The notes beneath the pieces were generated by a model, which was not told the DNA's origin, made no database searches, and was given only the letters and a program-made list of their open reading frames with translations. 64,000 nt of DNA, from positions 1,116,001 through 1,180,000 of the forward strand of contig CAWDDW010000003.1 of assembly GCA_963801185.1 (NCBI GenBank), in the 5' to 3' direction. Position 1 is the first letter of the stretch. The number at the start of each line of letters is the position of its first letter. Shown piece after piece: positions 1-9,540 of the stretch. The translations under genes were made by a program, and so were the position numbers. Origin of the DNA: Palsa-601 sp963801185 (GTDB taxonomy: Bacteria; Actinomycetota; Acidimicrobiia; Acidimicrobiales; Bog-793).

Positions 1-507
1 CTCGACCGCCGGCCGCGTCAGGATTATCCGGGTCACCTCCTTCGCCTGGAGGGCTTGCACCGCAAGGGCGACCGCGAGGTAGGACTTGCCGGTCCCGGCC
101 GGGCCGATGCCGAAGGTGAGAACGTGGCTCGAGATGGCGTCTGCGTAGCGTTTCTGGCCGGCTGTCTTCGGGTGGACCCGGCGCCCCCGAGACGACCGTG
201 CGACCTCGGCCGAGAGCACTTGGGAAGGCCGCAGGTCCTCTTTGACCATCTCGATGGACCGGCCGAGGTTGGCGGGATCGATTCCGTGCCCCCGCTCGAG
301 CAGCTCCACGAGCTCCTCGAACAGCTTGCCGACGCGCTCTGCGTCCGGTCCCTGCACGTTGATCTCGTTGCCGCGCACGTGGATGTGGGTGCCCTCGAAC
401 GCATCTTCGACGACCCTCAGCAGCTCATCTTGCTGACCGAGCAGGCCGATCATGAGATGGTTTCCGGGAACGAGGATCTTTACCTGGGTGTCGGGCACGT
501 GAATCAC
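1..507 (-). CDS. phoH: PhoH family ATPase (partial, C-terminus off the left edge)
   Basis: Reading the minus strand from 507 gives a protein with an N-terminal RNA-binding-like segment (GNEINVQG) and then the PhoH P-loop, GPAGTGKSYLAVA, followed by ILTRPAVE, a hallmark of the family. PhoH proteins are cytoplasmic ATPases linked to RNA metabolism and usually sit next to ybeY, which would lie beyond the window edge. I chose the GTG at 507-505. A TTG at 528-526 is in frame and would add seven residues. The gene follows the HIT gene by 32 bp and is the last visible member of the minus-strand run from bldD. The C-terminal ATPase half is missing because the window ends. Confidence 0.93.
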   Translation of the reverse strand, partial: MIHVPDTQVKILVPGNHLMIGLLGQQDELLRVVEDAFEGTHIHVRGNEINVQGPDAERVGKLFEELVELLERGHGIDPANLGRSIEMVKEDLRPSQVLSAEVARSSRGRRVHPKTAGQKRYADAISSHVLTFGIGPAGTGKSYLAVALAVQALQAKEVTRIILTRPAVE

Positions 508-539
508 TCGCAGGCTACCTGGTGGCAACGGTCCGGGCG

Positions 540-896
540 TCAACCAGGGGGCCACCCCATCGCTCGGCCTCCGATGACGTGCAAGTGCAGATGGGGCACC
601 GAGTTCCCGGAGTCCTCGCCGACGTTGAACACGAGGCGGTAGCCGCGGTCGAGACCCTCGAGCGCGGCTACTTGCTGGGCTGCGTGGAACATCTCGGCCA
701 GCACCTGGCCGTGCGCGAGATCGAGGGCCGCCGCATCGGTGATGTGCGTGCGGGGAACTACTAGCACGTGCGTCGGCGCGCGGGGATTGATGTCACGGAA
801 GGCGAACGTCTGCTCCGTGGCGAGCACCTCCTCGGAGGGGACCTCGCCGGCGATGATCCTGCAGAACAGGCAGTCGGCCACTTCGGGTGTCGCCAT
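540..896 (-). CDS. HIT family nucleotide hydrolase/transferase
   Basis: This 118-residue protein carries the histidine triad HLHLHVIGG near its C-terminus and the N-terminal CLFCRI signature of Hint/HinT-like proteins (two cysteines, possible zinc ligands). HIT proteins hydrolyse purine nucleoside phosphoramidates or related adenylated substrates in the cytoplasm. The open frame runs further upstream to 1127, but the upstream part is Arg/Pro-rich and overlaps the HTH gene, so I placed the start at the ATG at 896 (MATPEVADCLF). It lies 20 bp after the HTH gene and 32 bp before phoH. A HIT gene beside phoH is a common actinobacterial arrangement. The true substrate cannot be told. Confidence 0.92.
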   Translation of the reverse strand: MATPEVADCLFCRIIAGEVPSEEVLATEQTFAFRDINPRAPTHVLVVPRTHITDAAALDLAHGQVLAEMFHAAQQVAALEGLDRGYRLVFNVGEDSGNSVPHLHLHVIGGRAMGWPPG

Positions 897-916
897 GTCG
901 ACGGGCGATGACCTGC

Positions 917-1153
917 TCAGGCCTCGGCCCGGCCCGGCAAGGGGTAGAGGTGCTCGAGGCTCCCGGGGGGTATGCGTGCACGCTCGACGAAGGCCACGAC
1001 GTCCGCTTCCTGTAGCCGGATCACTCGTCCGAGCTTGTAGGCGGGCAGGTCGCCCTCGTCGATCATGCGGTACAGGGTGCGGGTGTTGACCCCGAGGTAC
1101 TGCGCCACCTCGGCTGTGCTCATCCACCGAATCGGTTCCGGCATGTTGCGCAT
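917..1153 (-). CDS. Small helix-turn-helix DNA-binding protein (excisionase/MerR-like HTH_17 type)
   Basis: A 78-residue protein that is almost entirely one winged-helix domain: STAEVAQYLGVNTRTLYRMI followed by the wing with AYKLGRVIRLQEADVVAFV. This is the excisionase/BldC-like fold, in which the first helix pair binds DNA and the conserved K-x-G-R-x-x-R wing contacts the backbone. It sits 22 bp after hemW and 20 bp before the HIT gene, so it is probably cotranscribed. No phage or integrase genes lie near, so despite 'excisionase' naming it is more likely a chromosomal regulator of the BldC class. An alternative start at the next Met (position 4) is possible. Confidence 0.85.
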   Translation of the reverse strand: MRNMPEPIRWMSTAEVAQYLGVNTRTLYRMIDEGDLPAYKLGRVIRLQEADVVAFVERARIPPGSLEHLYPLPGRAEA

Positions 1154-1175
1154 CTTAGCGGCGTCTCTTTCAGTT

Positions 1176-2327
1176 TCAGGTGATCTTGCTCAGCTCCGCT
1201 GATCCGAGCCGGCAGGCGACCTCGTTCGCGAGCAGCCGCCCGGCAAGGGTCAGCGCGACCCGGCCCTCCGCAACAGCTTCCACGAGGCCGTCGAGAGCGG
1301 GGTCGCTACCGACCGGCAGGCTCGACTCCGGCACCCCGTGTCTCGTCCGCAAAGAGAGCTCGAGCGCCTCGCTCCGCCTCTGAGCCGGGGTCAGGGTCTC
1401 GCTCGCGGCGACCGGTGACCTGCCCTCTGAGACTGCGGCGATGTAGCGCTCGGGCGTGCGCACGTTCCACCACCGGCGCCCGGCTCGATGGCCATGTGCG
1501 CCAGCCCCGATGGCGAGATAGTCGCCTTGTTCCCAGTAGCCCTGGTTGTGGCGGCATTCATGGCCAGGCTTTGCCCAGTTCGAGAGCTCGTACCATGCCA
1601 GTCCCCTGGCGCTCAGCAATCGGTCCGCCATCTCGTAGCGAGTCGCCTGGACGTCGTCGTCGGGATGGCGGGCCGGGTCCCGCCACAGCGGCGTGCCGGG
1701 CTCGACCGTCAGCGCGTAAGCGCTCACGTGCGACGGGGCAGGATCGATACCAAGCACTCCGACGAGCGTCGCCAGCCAGCTCCCGTCGGTCTCGCCGGAG
1801 CCACCGAAGATCAGGTCGACGCTGTACGACGAGATCCCGGCGGCACCGATCGCGGCCGCAGCCGATGCAACGGCTGCCGGGTCGTGGGCCCGGCCGAGCC
1901 CCCGCAGCACCACCGGGTCGAGCGCCTGCACGCCGAGCGAGATCCGGGTGGCTCCGGCGGCCGCGGCGGCGACAGCCCAGCTGTCAGTGACGTCCTCGGG
2001 GTTCGCCTCGATCGTCACCTCTGCGCCCGGGACCCGATCGATCGCCGCGAGGAGGCGCCCGAGATCCCCGATCTCGAGCTGGGACGGCGTGCCGCCTCCG
2101 AGGTAGACCGTCGTTGCGGAGGCAGCCTCCGGCCATGGCTCGGAAGTTGGTGGCAGGTCGGCTCCGCCTTGCTGTGCCGCCCGCACCTGTGCGATGCAGG
2201 CGTCGACGTAGGCCGACCTCAGCTCGTGACGGTCGGTCCAGGTAGCGAACGCGCAGTAGTCACAGCGGCTGACACAGAACGGGATGTGGACATAGACGCC
2301 GACCGGCACCGGCTCGGCCGGCTTCAC
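1176..2327 (-). CDS. hemW: Radical SAM protein HemW (coproporphyrinogen III oxidase-like)
   Basis: A 383-residue radical SAM protein. The [4Fe-4S] ligands are in CVSRCDYC (Cys18, Cys22, Cys25, a CxxxCxxC motif), preceded by VYVHIPF as in HemN/HemW. GGGTPS is the SAM-binding glycine motif. The C-terminal half has HNQGYW, matching the HNxxYW motif of HemW that separates it from true HemN. HemW is a heme chaperone in characterised bacteria, so oxidase activity should not be assumed. It starts 20 bp after bldD and is followed after 22 bp by the HTH gene. In many actinobacteria hemW lies between lepA and hrcA. Here it is on the far side of rsmE. Confidence 0.94.
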   Translation of the reverse strand: MKPAEPVPVGVYVHIPFCVSRCDYCAFATWTDRHELRSAYVDACIAQVRAAQQGGADLPPTSEPWPEAASATTVYLGGGTPSQLEIGDLGRLLAAIDRVPGAEVTIEANPEDVTDSWAVAAAAAGATRISLGVQALDPVVLRGLGRAHDPAAVASAAAAIGAAGISSYSVDLIFGGSGETDGSWLATLVGVLGIDPAPSHVSAYALTVEPGTPLWRDPARHPDDDVQATRYEMADRLLSARGLAWYELSNWAKPGHECRHNQGYWEQGDYLAIGAGAHGHRAGRRWWNVRTPERYIAAVSEGRSPVAASETLTPAQRRSEALELSLRTRHGVPESSLPVGSDPALDGLVEAVAEGRVALTLAGRLLANEVACRLGSAELSKIT

Positions 2328-2347
2328 CGCCTCGGCAAACCGCCGGG

Positions 2348-2911
2348 TCAGGAGGCCCCGCTCGCCGTCGCGGTGGGGAGCAGCAGGCCGAGCTCGTCGA
2401 AACGCGAGATGAGCGCGTCGACATTCCTTCCGAACATCGAGGCCATCACGCGCAGGTCGTCCTCGCGGATTGTGAGGACCTTGCCGTTGAAATCCTGGCG
2501 CTGGACCTGGACCGAGGCGAGGAAGTGCCGGAGCAGGTCCCGCTCGGGGCCCCGGGCTTCGTTCAGGCGGACGAGGTCGATCGTGATCTTGCGGTTCCCG
2601 CGGTCGCCGTTCGAGGACCTGCTCGTCCCGAGCTGTGATGCCCTGGTCAGCGGGTTCGAGGCATCGCTCGGCAGCAGCTGGTCAACCGGCACGTCGTAGA
2701 TCTGGGCCAGGCGCTGGAGCCGGGGTACCGAGATCGTGCGCTCGCCGCGCTCGTAAGCACCGAGGACCGAGGCCTTGAACTCCTCCCCGGAAGCCTTCTC
2801 CACTGCTTGCAGCGAGAGCCGTTTCTGGCGGCGCACGGCGCGCAGCCGGGAGCCTACGGCCTGGGCATAACGGGCCGCTGCCTCCTCGTCTATCGCGTCG
2901 ATGTGTGCCAT
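2348..2911 (-). CDS. bldD: BldD-family transcriptional regulator with c-di-GMP-binding signature
   Basis: A 187-residue protein with an N-terminal XRE-type HTH (about residues 16-80, including SVLGAYERGERTISVPRL) and a C-terminal domain that reads like the Streptomyces BldD effector domain. Residues 138-152 keep the pattern RQD-x8-REDD, which fits the published RxD-x8-RxxD c-di-GMP motif. In Streptomyces, BldD with tetrameric c-di-GMP represses development genes. Here the regulon is unknown. The start is the ATG at 2911. A 232-bp gap with a tandem 21-bp repeat lies upstream, and hemW follows after 20 bp. Two GGDEF proteins in this window could supply the ligand (inference). Confidence 0.92.
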   Translation of the reverse strand: MAHIDAIDEEAAARYAQAVGSRLRAVRRQKRLSLQAVEKASGEEFKASVLGAYERGERTISVPRLQRLAQIYDVPVDQLLPSDASNPLTRASQLGTSRSSNGDRGNRKITIDLVRLNEARGPERDLLRHFLASVQVQRQDFNGKVLTIREDDLRVMASMFGRNVDALISRFDELGLLLPTATASGAS

Positions 2912-3066
2912 CTGAACATGCTCCGTCTGGCCTGCCCGTATTGCCGCAGATCTCGTCGTGCACGGCGAACGCGCTGTTGCGTCGCCGAGCAGGGAAACGT
3001 GAGCGGGGTCTGGGGTTGGAGCAGGTTCACTGTGAGTGGCTTACTCCTGTCATTTAACCACGTTTC

Positions 3067-3108
3067 GCGGCCAGAATCACACTCAGCGCGGCCAAATTTA
3101 CACTTAGC
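3067..3108. repeat. Two tandem 21-bp repeats upstream of bldD
   Basis: Positions 3067-3087 and 3088-3108 are head-to-tail copies, each starting GCGGCCA and ending with AC(T)AGC-like sequence, identical at 17 of 21 positions. The 21-bp period is two helical turns, so a regulator would see both copies on the same face. They lie about 160-200 bp upstream of the bldD start in the only sizeable gap of this gene run. A short perfect dyad TCACTGTGA lies at 3027-3035, closer to bldD. An operator role is inferred. No protein can be assigned. Confidence 0.55.
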
Positions 3109-3143
3109 GTGCTCGTTTTCGCAGGTCAATCGGCCAGAGCAAA

Positions 3144-3869
3144 TCAGAGAGGAGCGCTCAGGCCGCTTCGGATTGCTCCGAGTATCGCTGCCGCGGCGAC
3201 GGCCGCCGTCTCCACTCTGAGCACATGGGTGCCGAGTCCCACCAGGCGAGCGCCTTCGCGTGCGGCAAGGTCACGCTCTGCGGGCGACCAGCCTCCTTCC
3301 GGCCCGACGAGCACGGCCGGCATGGCGAGCGACGGGGCGCCGCCCCCCGGCTCGGCGAGACACGACGTGCCGGCCGGCCGGCCGGAGAGCGCGGCGGCGA
3401 AGGACTGAGGCGCTGTCACCTCGGGTAGGTGAACGCGCCTTGCTTGCATCGAGGCCTCCCGCGCGATCCGCTGCAGGCGGCTCGACCGCCGTTGCGCTCC
3501 GCCGTCCTCGGGCCTTACGACCGTCCGGTCGCACAGAAGGGGCACGATCTCGTCCGTGCCGAGCTCGGCGAGCTTCGCGACCGCCCAATCGATCCGGTCA
3601 CCCTTCACGAGCGAGAAAGCGACGACGAGCCGGGGGGTGGGCGCCGGCTGGTTCCTCACCGGCCCGTCGCTCTCGAGGCGCAACTCACGGGACACCGTTC
3701 GTGAGCCTCGACCGGCGCGGCCGGAACCGCCTGCCCCGATGACTCTGCAGGCCCGCCAGTTGCCTCGGCCGTCGCTCGCGATGACCGGCTCGCCGTCGCG
3801 TGCTCGGCGAACACTCCCGAGATGCCGGGCGTCCTCGCTCGAGAGCTCGGGCACCTCGAGGTCCCCCAC
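3144..3869 (-). CDS. rsmE: 16S rRNA (uracil(1498)-N(3))-methyltransferase
   Basis: A SPOUT-class methyltransferase of 241 residues from the only conventional start, GTG at 3869. Diagnostic segments are SLVKGDRIDWAVAKLAELG in the middle, and near the C-terminus LVGPEGGWSPAE and LGTHVLRVETA, which form the knotted SAM pocket. RsmE methylates U1498 in the decoding region of 16S rRNA. The frame stays open upstream into the end of dnaJ and encodes plausible family sequence (ALLRAATALVYVGDLE), so the real N-terminus is probably 15-20 residues longer and may use a non-standard start such as the CTG near 3929. It follows dnaJ closely, as usual. Confidence 0.93.
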   Translation of the reverse strand: MGDLEVPELSSEDARHLGSVRRARDGEPVIASDGRGNWRACRVIGAGGSGRAGRGSRTVSRELRLESDGPVRNQPAPTPRLVVAFSLVKGDRIDWAVAKLAELGTDEIVPLLCDRTVVRPEDGGAQRRSSRLQRIAREASMQARRVHLPEVTAPQSFAAALSGRPAGTSCLAEPGGGAPSLAMPAVLVGPEGGWSPAERDLAAREGARLVGLGTHVLRVETAAVAAAAILGAIRSGLSAPL

Positions 3870-3925
3870 GTAGACGAGCGCGGTGGCTGCGCGCAGCAGT
3901 GCCGCGTCCGAGGGCGGCGGCTCGC

Positions 3926-5059
3926 TCAGCGGAAGCTCGAGCGCAGCCGGGACATGAAGCCGCCCTCTGGCGGTCCTACGGTCTCCCCGCGCAACTCGGC
4001 AAGCTGGTGCAGCAGCGCCTCTTCTTCCTTCGAGAGCTTCGTCGGCGTCTCGACGACGATCGTGACGAGCAGGTCGCCGCGATGGCGGCTCCGCAGCCTC
4101 GGCACGCCCTGGCCCGCGATGCGGAGCACGGCGCCCGACTGGGCCCCGGCGGGCACGTGCAGCTCGAGCGGTCCCTCAAGCGAGGCGACCTCGACCGTCG
4201 TTCCGAGCGCTGCCTGGGCGAACGAGACCCTTGCAGAAGTGAGCAAATCGGTCCCGGATCGCTCGATGTTCGGCTCTCGGGCCACGCGCAGATGGACGTA
4301 GAGGTCGCCGGGGATCCCACCGCGCACCGCTGCAGGGCCGGACCCGGAGACGCGCAGCGTGGCGCCGTCGTCCACACCGGAGGGCACTTCGACTGTGAGG
4401 GGGCGAGCAGTCGTCCGGCGCCCCTCGCCCCGGCAATCGGTGCACGGGCTCGCGATGACCTCGCCCAGGCCGTGGCAACGCTGGCAGGGCGAGCTGGTCA
4501 CCATCTGCCCGAGAAACGACTGCCGCACTCGCTGCACCTGTCCCGAGCCGCGGCACTCCGGGCACGATGTCGGTGTGGTCCCCGGGCGTGCGCCGGTTCC
4601 TTCGCAGCTGTCGCACGGCACCGGGAGGGTGACCGTGATCTCCTTCTCGCAACCGAAGGCGGCCTCGAAGAGCGAGAGGTCGAGAATCACCTCCGCGTCC
4701 GAGCCCCGCCGGGTGCCCGGCCTCGCCGTTCCGCCGGCTTGTCCGCCGAAGAACGTCCCGAAGATGTCACCGAGATTGACCCCGAAACCGAACGGGTCCT
4801 GCGCGCTCGCACCTCCGCCCGCTCCCGATCCTCGCACCGCATCTGGGCCGAAAAGGTCGTACCGCTGGCGGCGCTGTGGGTCTCGCAAGGTCTCGTACGC
4901 AATCGTGACCTGCTTGAAGCGCTCCTCGGCGGCGGCGTTCCCGCCGTTCGCGTCCGGGTGGAGCTCGCGAGCAAGCTGGCGGTAAGCCCGCTTCAGCTCC
5001 TCGTCGTTGGCGTTGCGGCTCACGCCGAGCTGCTCGTAGTAGTCCGTTGCCACAGTCAT
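3926..5059 (-). CDS. dnaJ: Chaperone protein DnaJ
   Basis: A full-length 377-residue Hsp40. The J domain is at residues 5-70 with the HPD tripeptide in ARELHPDANGG. It is followed by a Gly/Phe-rich linker (GAGGGASAQDPFGFG) and a zinc-binding domain with four Cys motifs (CDSCEGTG, CPECRGSG, CQRCHGLG, CTDCRGEG). The C-terminal substrate-binding domains end at MSRLRSSFR. It stimulates DnaK ATPase and delivers clients. It lies 48 bp after hrcA, the usual heat-shock pairing. I saw no CIRCE dyad upstream of the pair. The actinobacterial DnaJ2/DnaJ1 distinction cannot be made firmly without a tree, but linkage to hrcA suggests the DnaJ2 type. Confidence 0.97.
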   Translation of the reverse strand: MTVATDYYEQLGVSRNANDEELKRAYRQLARELHPDANGGNAAAEERFKQVTIAYETLRDPQRRQRYDLFGPDAVRGSGAGGGASAQDPFGFGVNLGDIFGTFFGGQAGGTARPGTRRGSDAEVILDLSLFEAAFGCEKEITVTLPVPCDSCEGTGARPGTTPTSCPECRGSGQVQRVRQSFLGQMVTSSPCQRCHGLGEVIASPCTDCRGEGRRTTARPLTVEVPSGVDDGATLRVSGSGPAAVRGGIPGDLYVHLRVAREPNIERSGTDLLTSARVSFAQAALGTTVEVASLEGPLELHVPAGAQSGAVLRIAGQGVPRLRSRHRGDLLVTIVVETPTKLSKEEEALLHQLAELRGETVGPPEGGFMSRLRSSFR

Positions 5060-5107
5060 CCGGCTCGCTTCCGGTTCATTCGTCCACTCGCGCCGTTCGG
5101 CTGTCGC

Positions 5108-6158
5108 TCAGCCCTGCTGGAGCTCGCGCGAGAGCCGGCGTCCTACGACGGCGACTGCGGCGAGGGCCTGCGGGTAGTCCATGCGAGTTGGCCCGAGGAT
5201 ACCGATTGTTCCGGCTGCCTCGCCCTCGCCTCCGAAGGGCGCCACGACGAGCGAGCACTCGGCCAGCGGCTCGAGGCCGTGCTCGGAGCCGATCGAGACG
5301 CTCTGGCCCTTCGTCAGCACGTCGTGGAGAAGAGAGACGACGACGAACGACTGCTCGAGGATCGAGAGGACGGCCCGGACTTGCTCGACGGCTTCGAAGT
5401 GCTCGATCATCCTGGCGGCGCCCCCGACGAATACCTGGTCGGTCGAGAGCTGGGGCGACCTCGGCGTATCGAGAGCCTGACAAGTTATGTCGACCAGCGC
5501 GTCGACCTCGGCCCTGCCGCTCGGCGGGAGCTTGACGGCGTCGTGTGCCAGCCGCTCGGGTGAGCGCCCGCCGAAGTGCTGGTCGATGAAGTTGCTGGCT
5601 GCACGCAGGTCCTCGTCGAGGACGTCCTCGGAGATGGCAAGGGTCTGGCGCTCGATCGTCCCGTTGGAAAGGACGAGGACGAGCAGAGCCGTGTGCGGCG
5701 AGAGCCGCGTGAGGATCGCCGAACGGACGACGAGGCTCTCGTGAGCCGGAGGGACGACGATGGCGGCGGTGTCGGTCAGCTGCGCCAGCAGCCGACTGGT
5801 GTCCGCCAGCATCCGCTCGAGCTCACCGTGCGCACGAGAGAAGAACTCCTGCACCTGCTCCTGCTGGGCTGGCCCGAGGGGGAGCGGCGGCGCCAAGTGA
5901 TCGACGAAGAAGCGGTATCCCTTGTCAGTCGGCACCCTGCCCGCACTGGTGTGCGGATGCGTGAGGTAGCCGTCGCGCTCGAGAGCCGCCATGTCGGCGC
6001 GGACCGTCGCAGGCGACACGTCGATCGAGGGGTCCCGAGCCACTTGCGCCGAGCCCACCGGGAGCGATGTTTCCACGTAATCCGAGACGACGGTCTTCAA
6101 GATCGCCGCCTTACGGTCGTCGAGGCTCGAGCGTGCTCGACGAGCCCGGATCGGTCAT
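5108..6158 (-). CDS. hrcA: Heat-inducible transcription repressor HrcA (5' end frameshifted in this sequence)
   Basis: From about 6100 downwards the minus strand encodes 330 residues typical of HrcA: a winged helix (SPATVRADMAALERDGYL, HTSAGRVPTDKGYRFFVDHL) and a GAF-like/dimerisation region. HrcA represses class I heat-shock genes through CIRCE. The expected first residues (LDDRKAAIL) are present in this frame, but no ATG/GTG/TTG precedes them. The only in-frame start is a TTG at 6100. In the next frame there is an ATG at 6158 with a good Shine-Dalgarno (GAGGTGA), reading MTDPGSSSTL before meeting a stop at 6113-6111. Removing one base between them restores a normal protein, so I give 6158 as the likely true start. 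Confidence 0.88.
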
Positions 6159-6300
6159 CTCTTCACCTCGCTCCTTCACGACGGTCCAATTTTACCTGTT
6201 CATGAGCCCCTCGCCCTCGTTTGTGCGAGATCAGTCGGTGCCCGGGGGTGCCGGCTGACGACCGCTGGTGTTTGGGTCGGCTTCGGAGGGAGGTATCAGG

Positions 6301-6960
6301 ATGCGACTGTGCCCTCCATGTCACCCGGGGCCGAGTGCCAGGAATCCGGCCGTACGCTCCCAGACCGTGAGCGATGAGGATCTGGTCGAGCGGCTGCGAA
6401 CAGGCGACGAGAGAGCGTTCGCGGAGCTCGTGTCGACCTATCAGCAGCCTCTCGTGCGACTCGCTCTCACGTTCGTGCCGTCTCGCGCCGTTGCCGAAGA
6501 GGTGGTCCAGGAGACCTTTATCGGCGTGATCCGTGGCATCGGGCGATTCGAGGGGCGCTCGTCCCTCAGGACCTGGATCTATCGGATCCTCGTGAACCGT
6601 GCGAGGACGACGGGTGCCCGTGAGCCGCGGCACATGAGCCTGGGCGAGGAGCGAGATGTGCTCGCGGGTCGTTTCTCTGCGAACGGGGTATGGACAGATC
6701 CGCCTTCGCCATGGCCCGACGACGTCGACGAGCGGCTTGCCGCCCCCGAGCTCGCGAGGCGCCTGCTCGCCGCGATCGAGGGCCTCCCCGGCCTGCAGCG
6801 ACAGGTCGTAACACTGCGGGACGTCGAGGGACTGAGCAGTGCGGAGGTCTGCGAGCTGCTCGAGATCTCCGACGGCAACCAGCGCGTCCTGCTGCACCGA
6901 GCGCGGACGAAGTTGCGCGCGATGTTCGAGGACGAGCTTGCCGAAGAGAGGCGATCATGA
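6301..6960 (+). CDS. ECF-family RNA polymerase sigma factor
   Basis: A sigma-70 family protein with region 2 (DERAFAELVSTYQQPLVRLA, then VVQETFIGVI, RTWIYRILVNRA) and region 4 (LEGLPGLQRQVVTLRDVEGL with SSAEVCELLEISDGNQRVLL). It lacks regions 1 and 3, as in ECF factors. I chose the ATG at 6301, which has a strong ribosome site (GGAGGGAGG at 6285-6293), giving 219 residues. The GTG at 6367 (VSDEDLVERL) is the next candidate. Its stop overlaps the start of the next gene by ATGA, so the two are translationally coupled. The CPPCH near the N-terminus of the longer form is odd for a sigma factor. Confidence 0.9.
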   Translation: MRLCPPCHPGPSARNPAVRSQTVSDEDLVERLRTGDERAFAELVSTYQQPLVRLALTFVPSRAVAEEVVQETFIGVIRGIGRFEGRSSLRTWIYRILVNRARTTGAREPRHMSLGEERDVLAGRFSANGVWTDPPSPWPDDVDERLAAPELARRLLAAIEGLPGLQRQVVTLRDVEGLSSAEVCELLEISDGNQRVLLHRARTKLRAMFEDELAEERRS

Positions 6961-7247
6961 GGGTGCTCAAGTGGTGGAGTCGTGAGGTGGCGTGCCGGGA
7001 TGCCGTCGCGCTCTTCAGCGACTACATCGAGGGCGCCCTCGCTCCGCGCAGCAAGGCCGCATTGGAGCGGCACCTCCAGGCCTGCGCGGACTGCGAGCGC
7101 TACCTCGATCAGATGCGCACGACCATCCGGCTCGTCGGGTGGGTCGGGCCGGGCGACCTCTCCGAGCCGGCCATGGACGAGCTTCTCGAGGTGTTCCGGC
7201 GGTTCCAGGAGGAGGGGCTCGCCGACGAGGACGGGCCTGCCGGCTAG
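6957..7247 (+). CDS. Anti-sigma factor with zinc-finger (zf-HC2) domain
   Basis: A 96-residue protein whose ATG at 6957 overlaps the sigma factor stop. It contains the zinc-binding anti-sigma motif HLQACADCERYL (HxxxCxxC) with an upstream Cys in EVACRDAVALFSDYIEG, as in RsrA/ZAS-type anti-sigma factors. It has no membrane segment, so it is a soluble anti-sigma factor that probably sequesters the adjacent sigma factor. The HxxxCxxC arrangement is sometimes redox-sensitive, but that cannot be claimed here. It ends 12 bp from the end of the convergent lepA gene. Confidence 0.88.
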   Translation: MRVLKWWSREVACRDAVALFSDYIEGALAPRSKAALERHLQACADCERYLDQMRTTIRLVGWVGPGDLSEPAMDELLEVFRRFQEEGLADEDGPAG

Positions 7248-7259
7248 CTCGGTCCGGCC

Positions 7260-9048
<1,789 letters not shown>

Positions 9049-9261
9049 TGTGCTCTTTCGCCTGGCGACGCGGTGGTCGGTTCTTCGAGAGTGCTCGTCG
9101 GTGCTTCAATGGTGCCATTCGACTCGGCGGCGCCCCGGTCAAGAGCCTGGCGGGCCGTTCCCGTGTCCGGTTGCGCCTACGCCTCCTGCTACAGTCTCGC
9201 CCATACGCGTGCTGGCTCGCGCCAGTGACGCGCGTCCAATGAAAGAGCTTCTGAGGAATAC

Positions 9262-9540
9262 ATGGCCAACATCAAGAGTCAGATCAAGCGGAACCGCCAG
9301 AACGAGCGCCGTCACGAGCGCAACAAGGCGGTGCGCTCTGAGCTCAAGACGAGGACCAAGAGTGCAGTCAAGGCGGCCGAGACCGGTGCCGACGACGTCG
9401 CAGAGAGGCTACGCGAGGCCGTGAGGCGCATCGACAAGGCAGCCGCGAAGGGCATCATCCATCCCAACCAGGCAGCCCGCCGCAAGTCGCGCCTTGTCCG
9501 CCATATCTCGCAACTCGTCACCGAGCGCTCGGGCGAGTAG
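9262..9540 (+). CDS. rpsT: 30S ribosomal protein S20
   Basis: A 92-residue, highly basic helical protein starting MANIKSQIKRNRQNERRHER, which is diagnostic of bS20. GIIHPNQAARRKSRL is the conserved C-terminal helix that binds 16S rRNA. The ATG at 9262 is preceded by TGAGGAA at a suitable distance. It is transcribed away from lepA. The downstream acetyltransferase frame overlaps its 3' end by 47 bp. Confidence 0.98.
   Translation: MANIKSQIKRNRQNERRHERNKAVRSELKTRTKSAVKAAETGADDVAERLREAVRRIDKAAAKGIIHPNQAARRKSRLVRHISQLVTERSGE

Noticed and set aside
2890..3129. 79-residue minus-strand frame upstream of bldD
   Set aside because: Overlaps the bldD start, has no ribosome site and no recognisable motif, and its sequence covers the tandem repeat. 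It is probably noncoding.
6159..6300. CIRCE element searched for upstream of hrcA
   Set aside because: No TTAGCACTC-N9-GAGTGCTAA-like dyad is present in the gap. A TAAAAT box at 6189-6194 on the minus strand is too weak alone to call a promoter.
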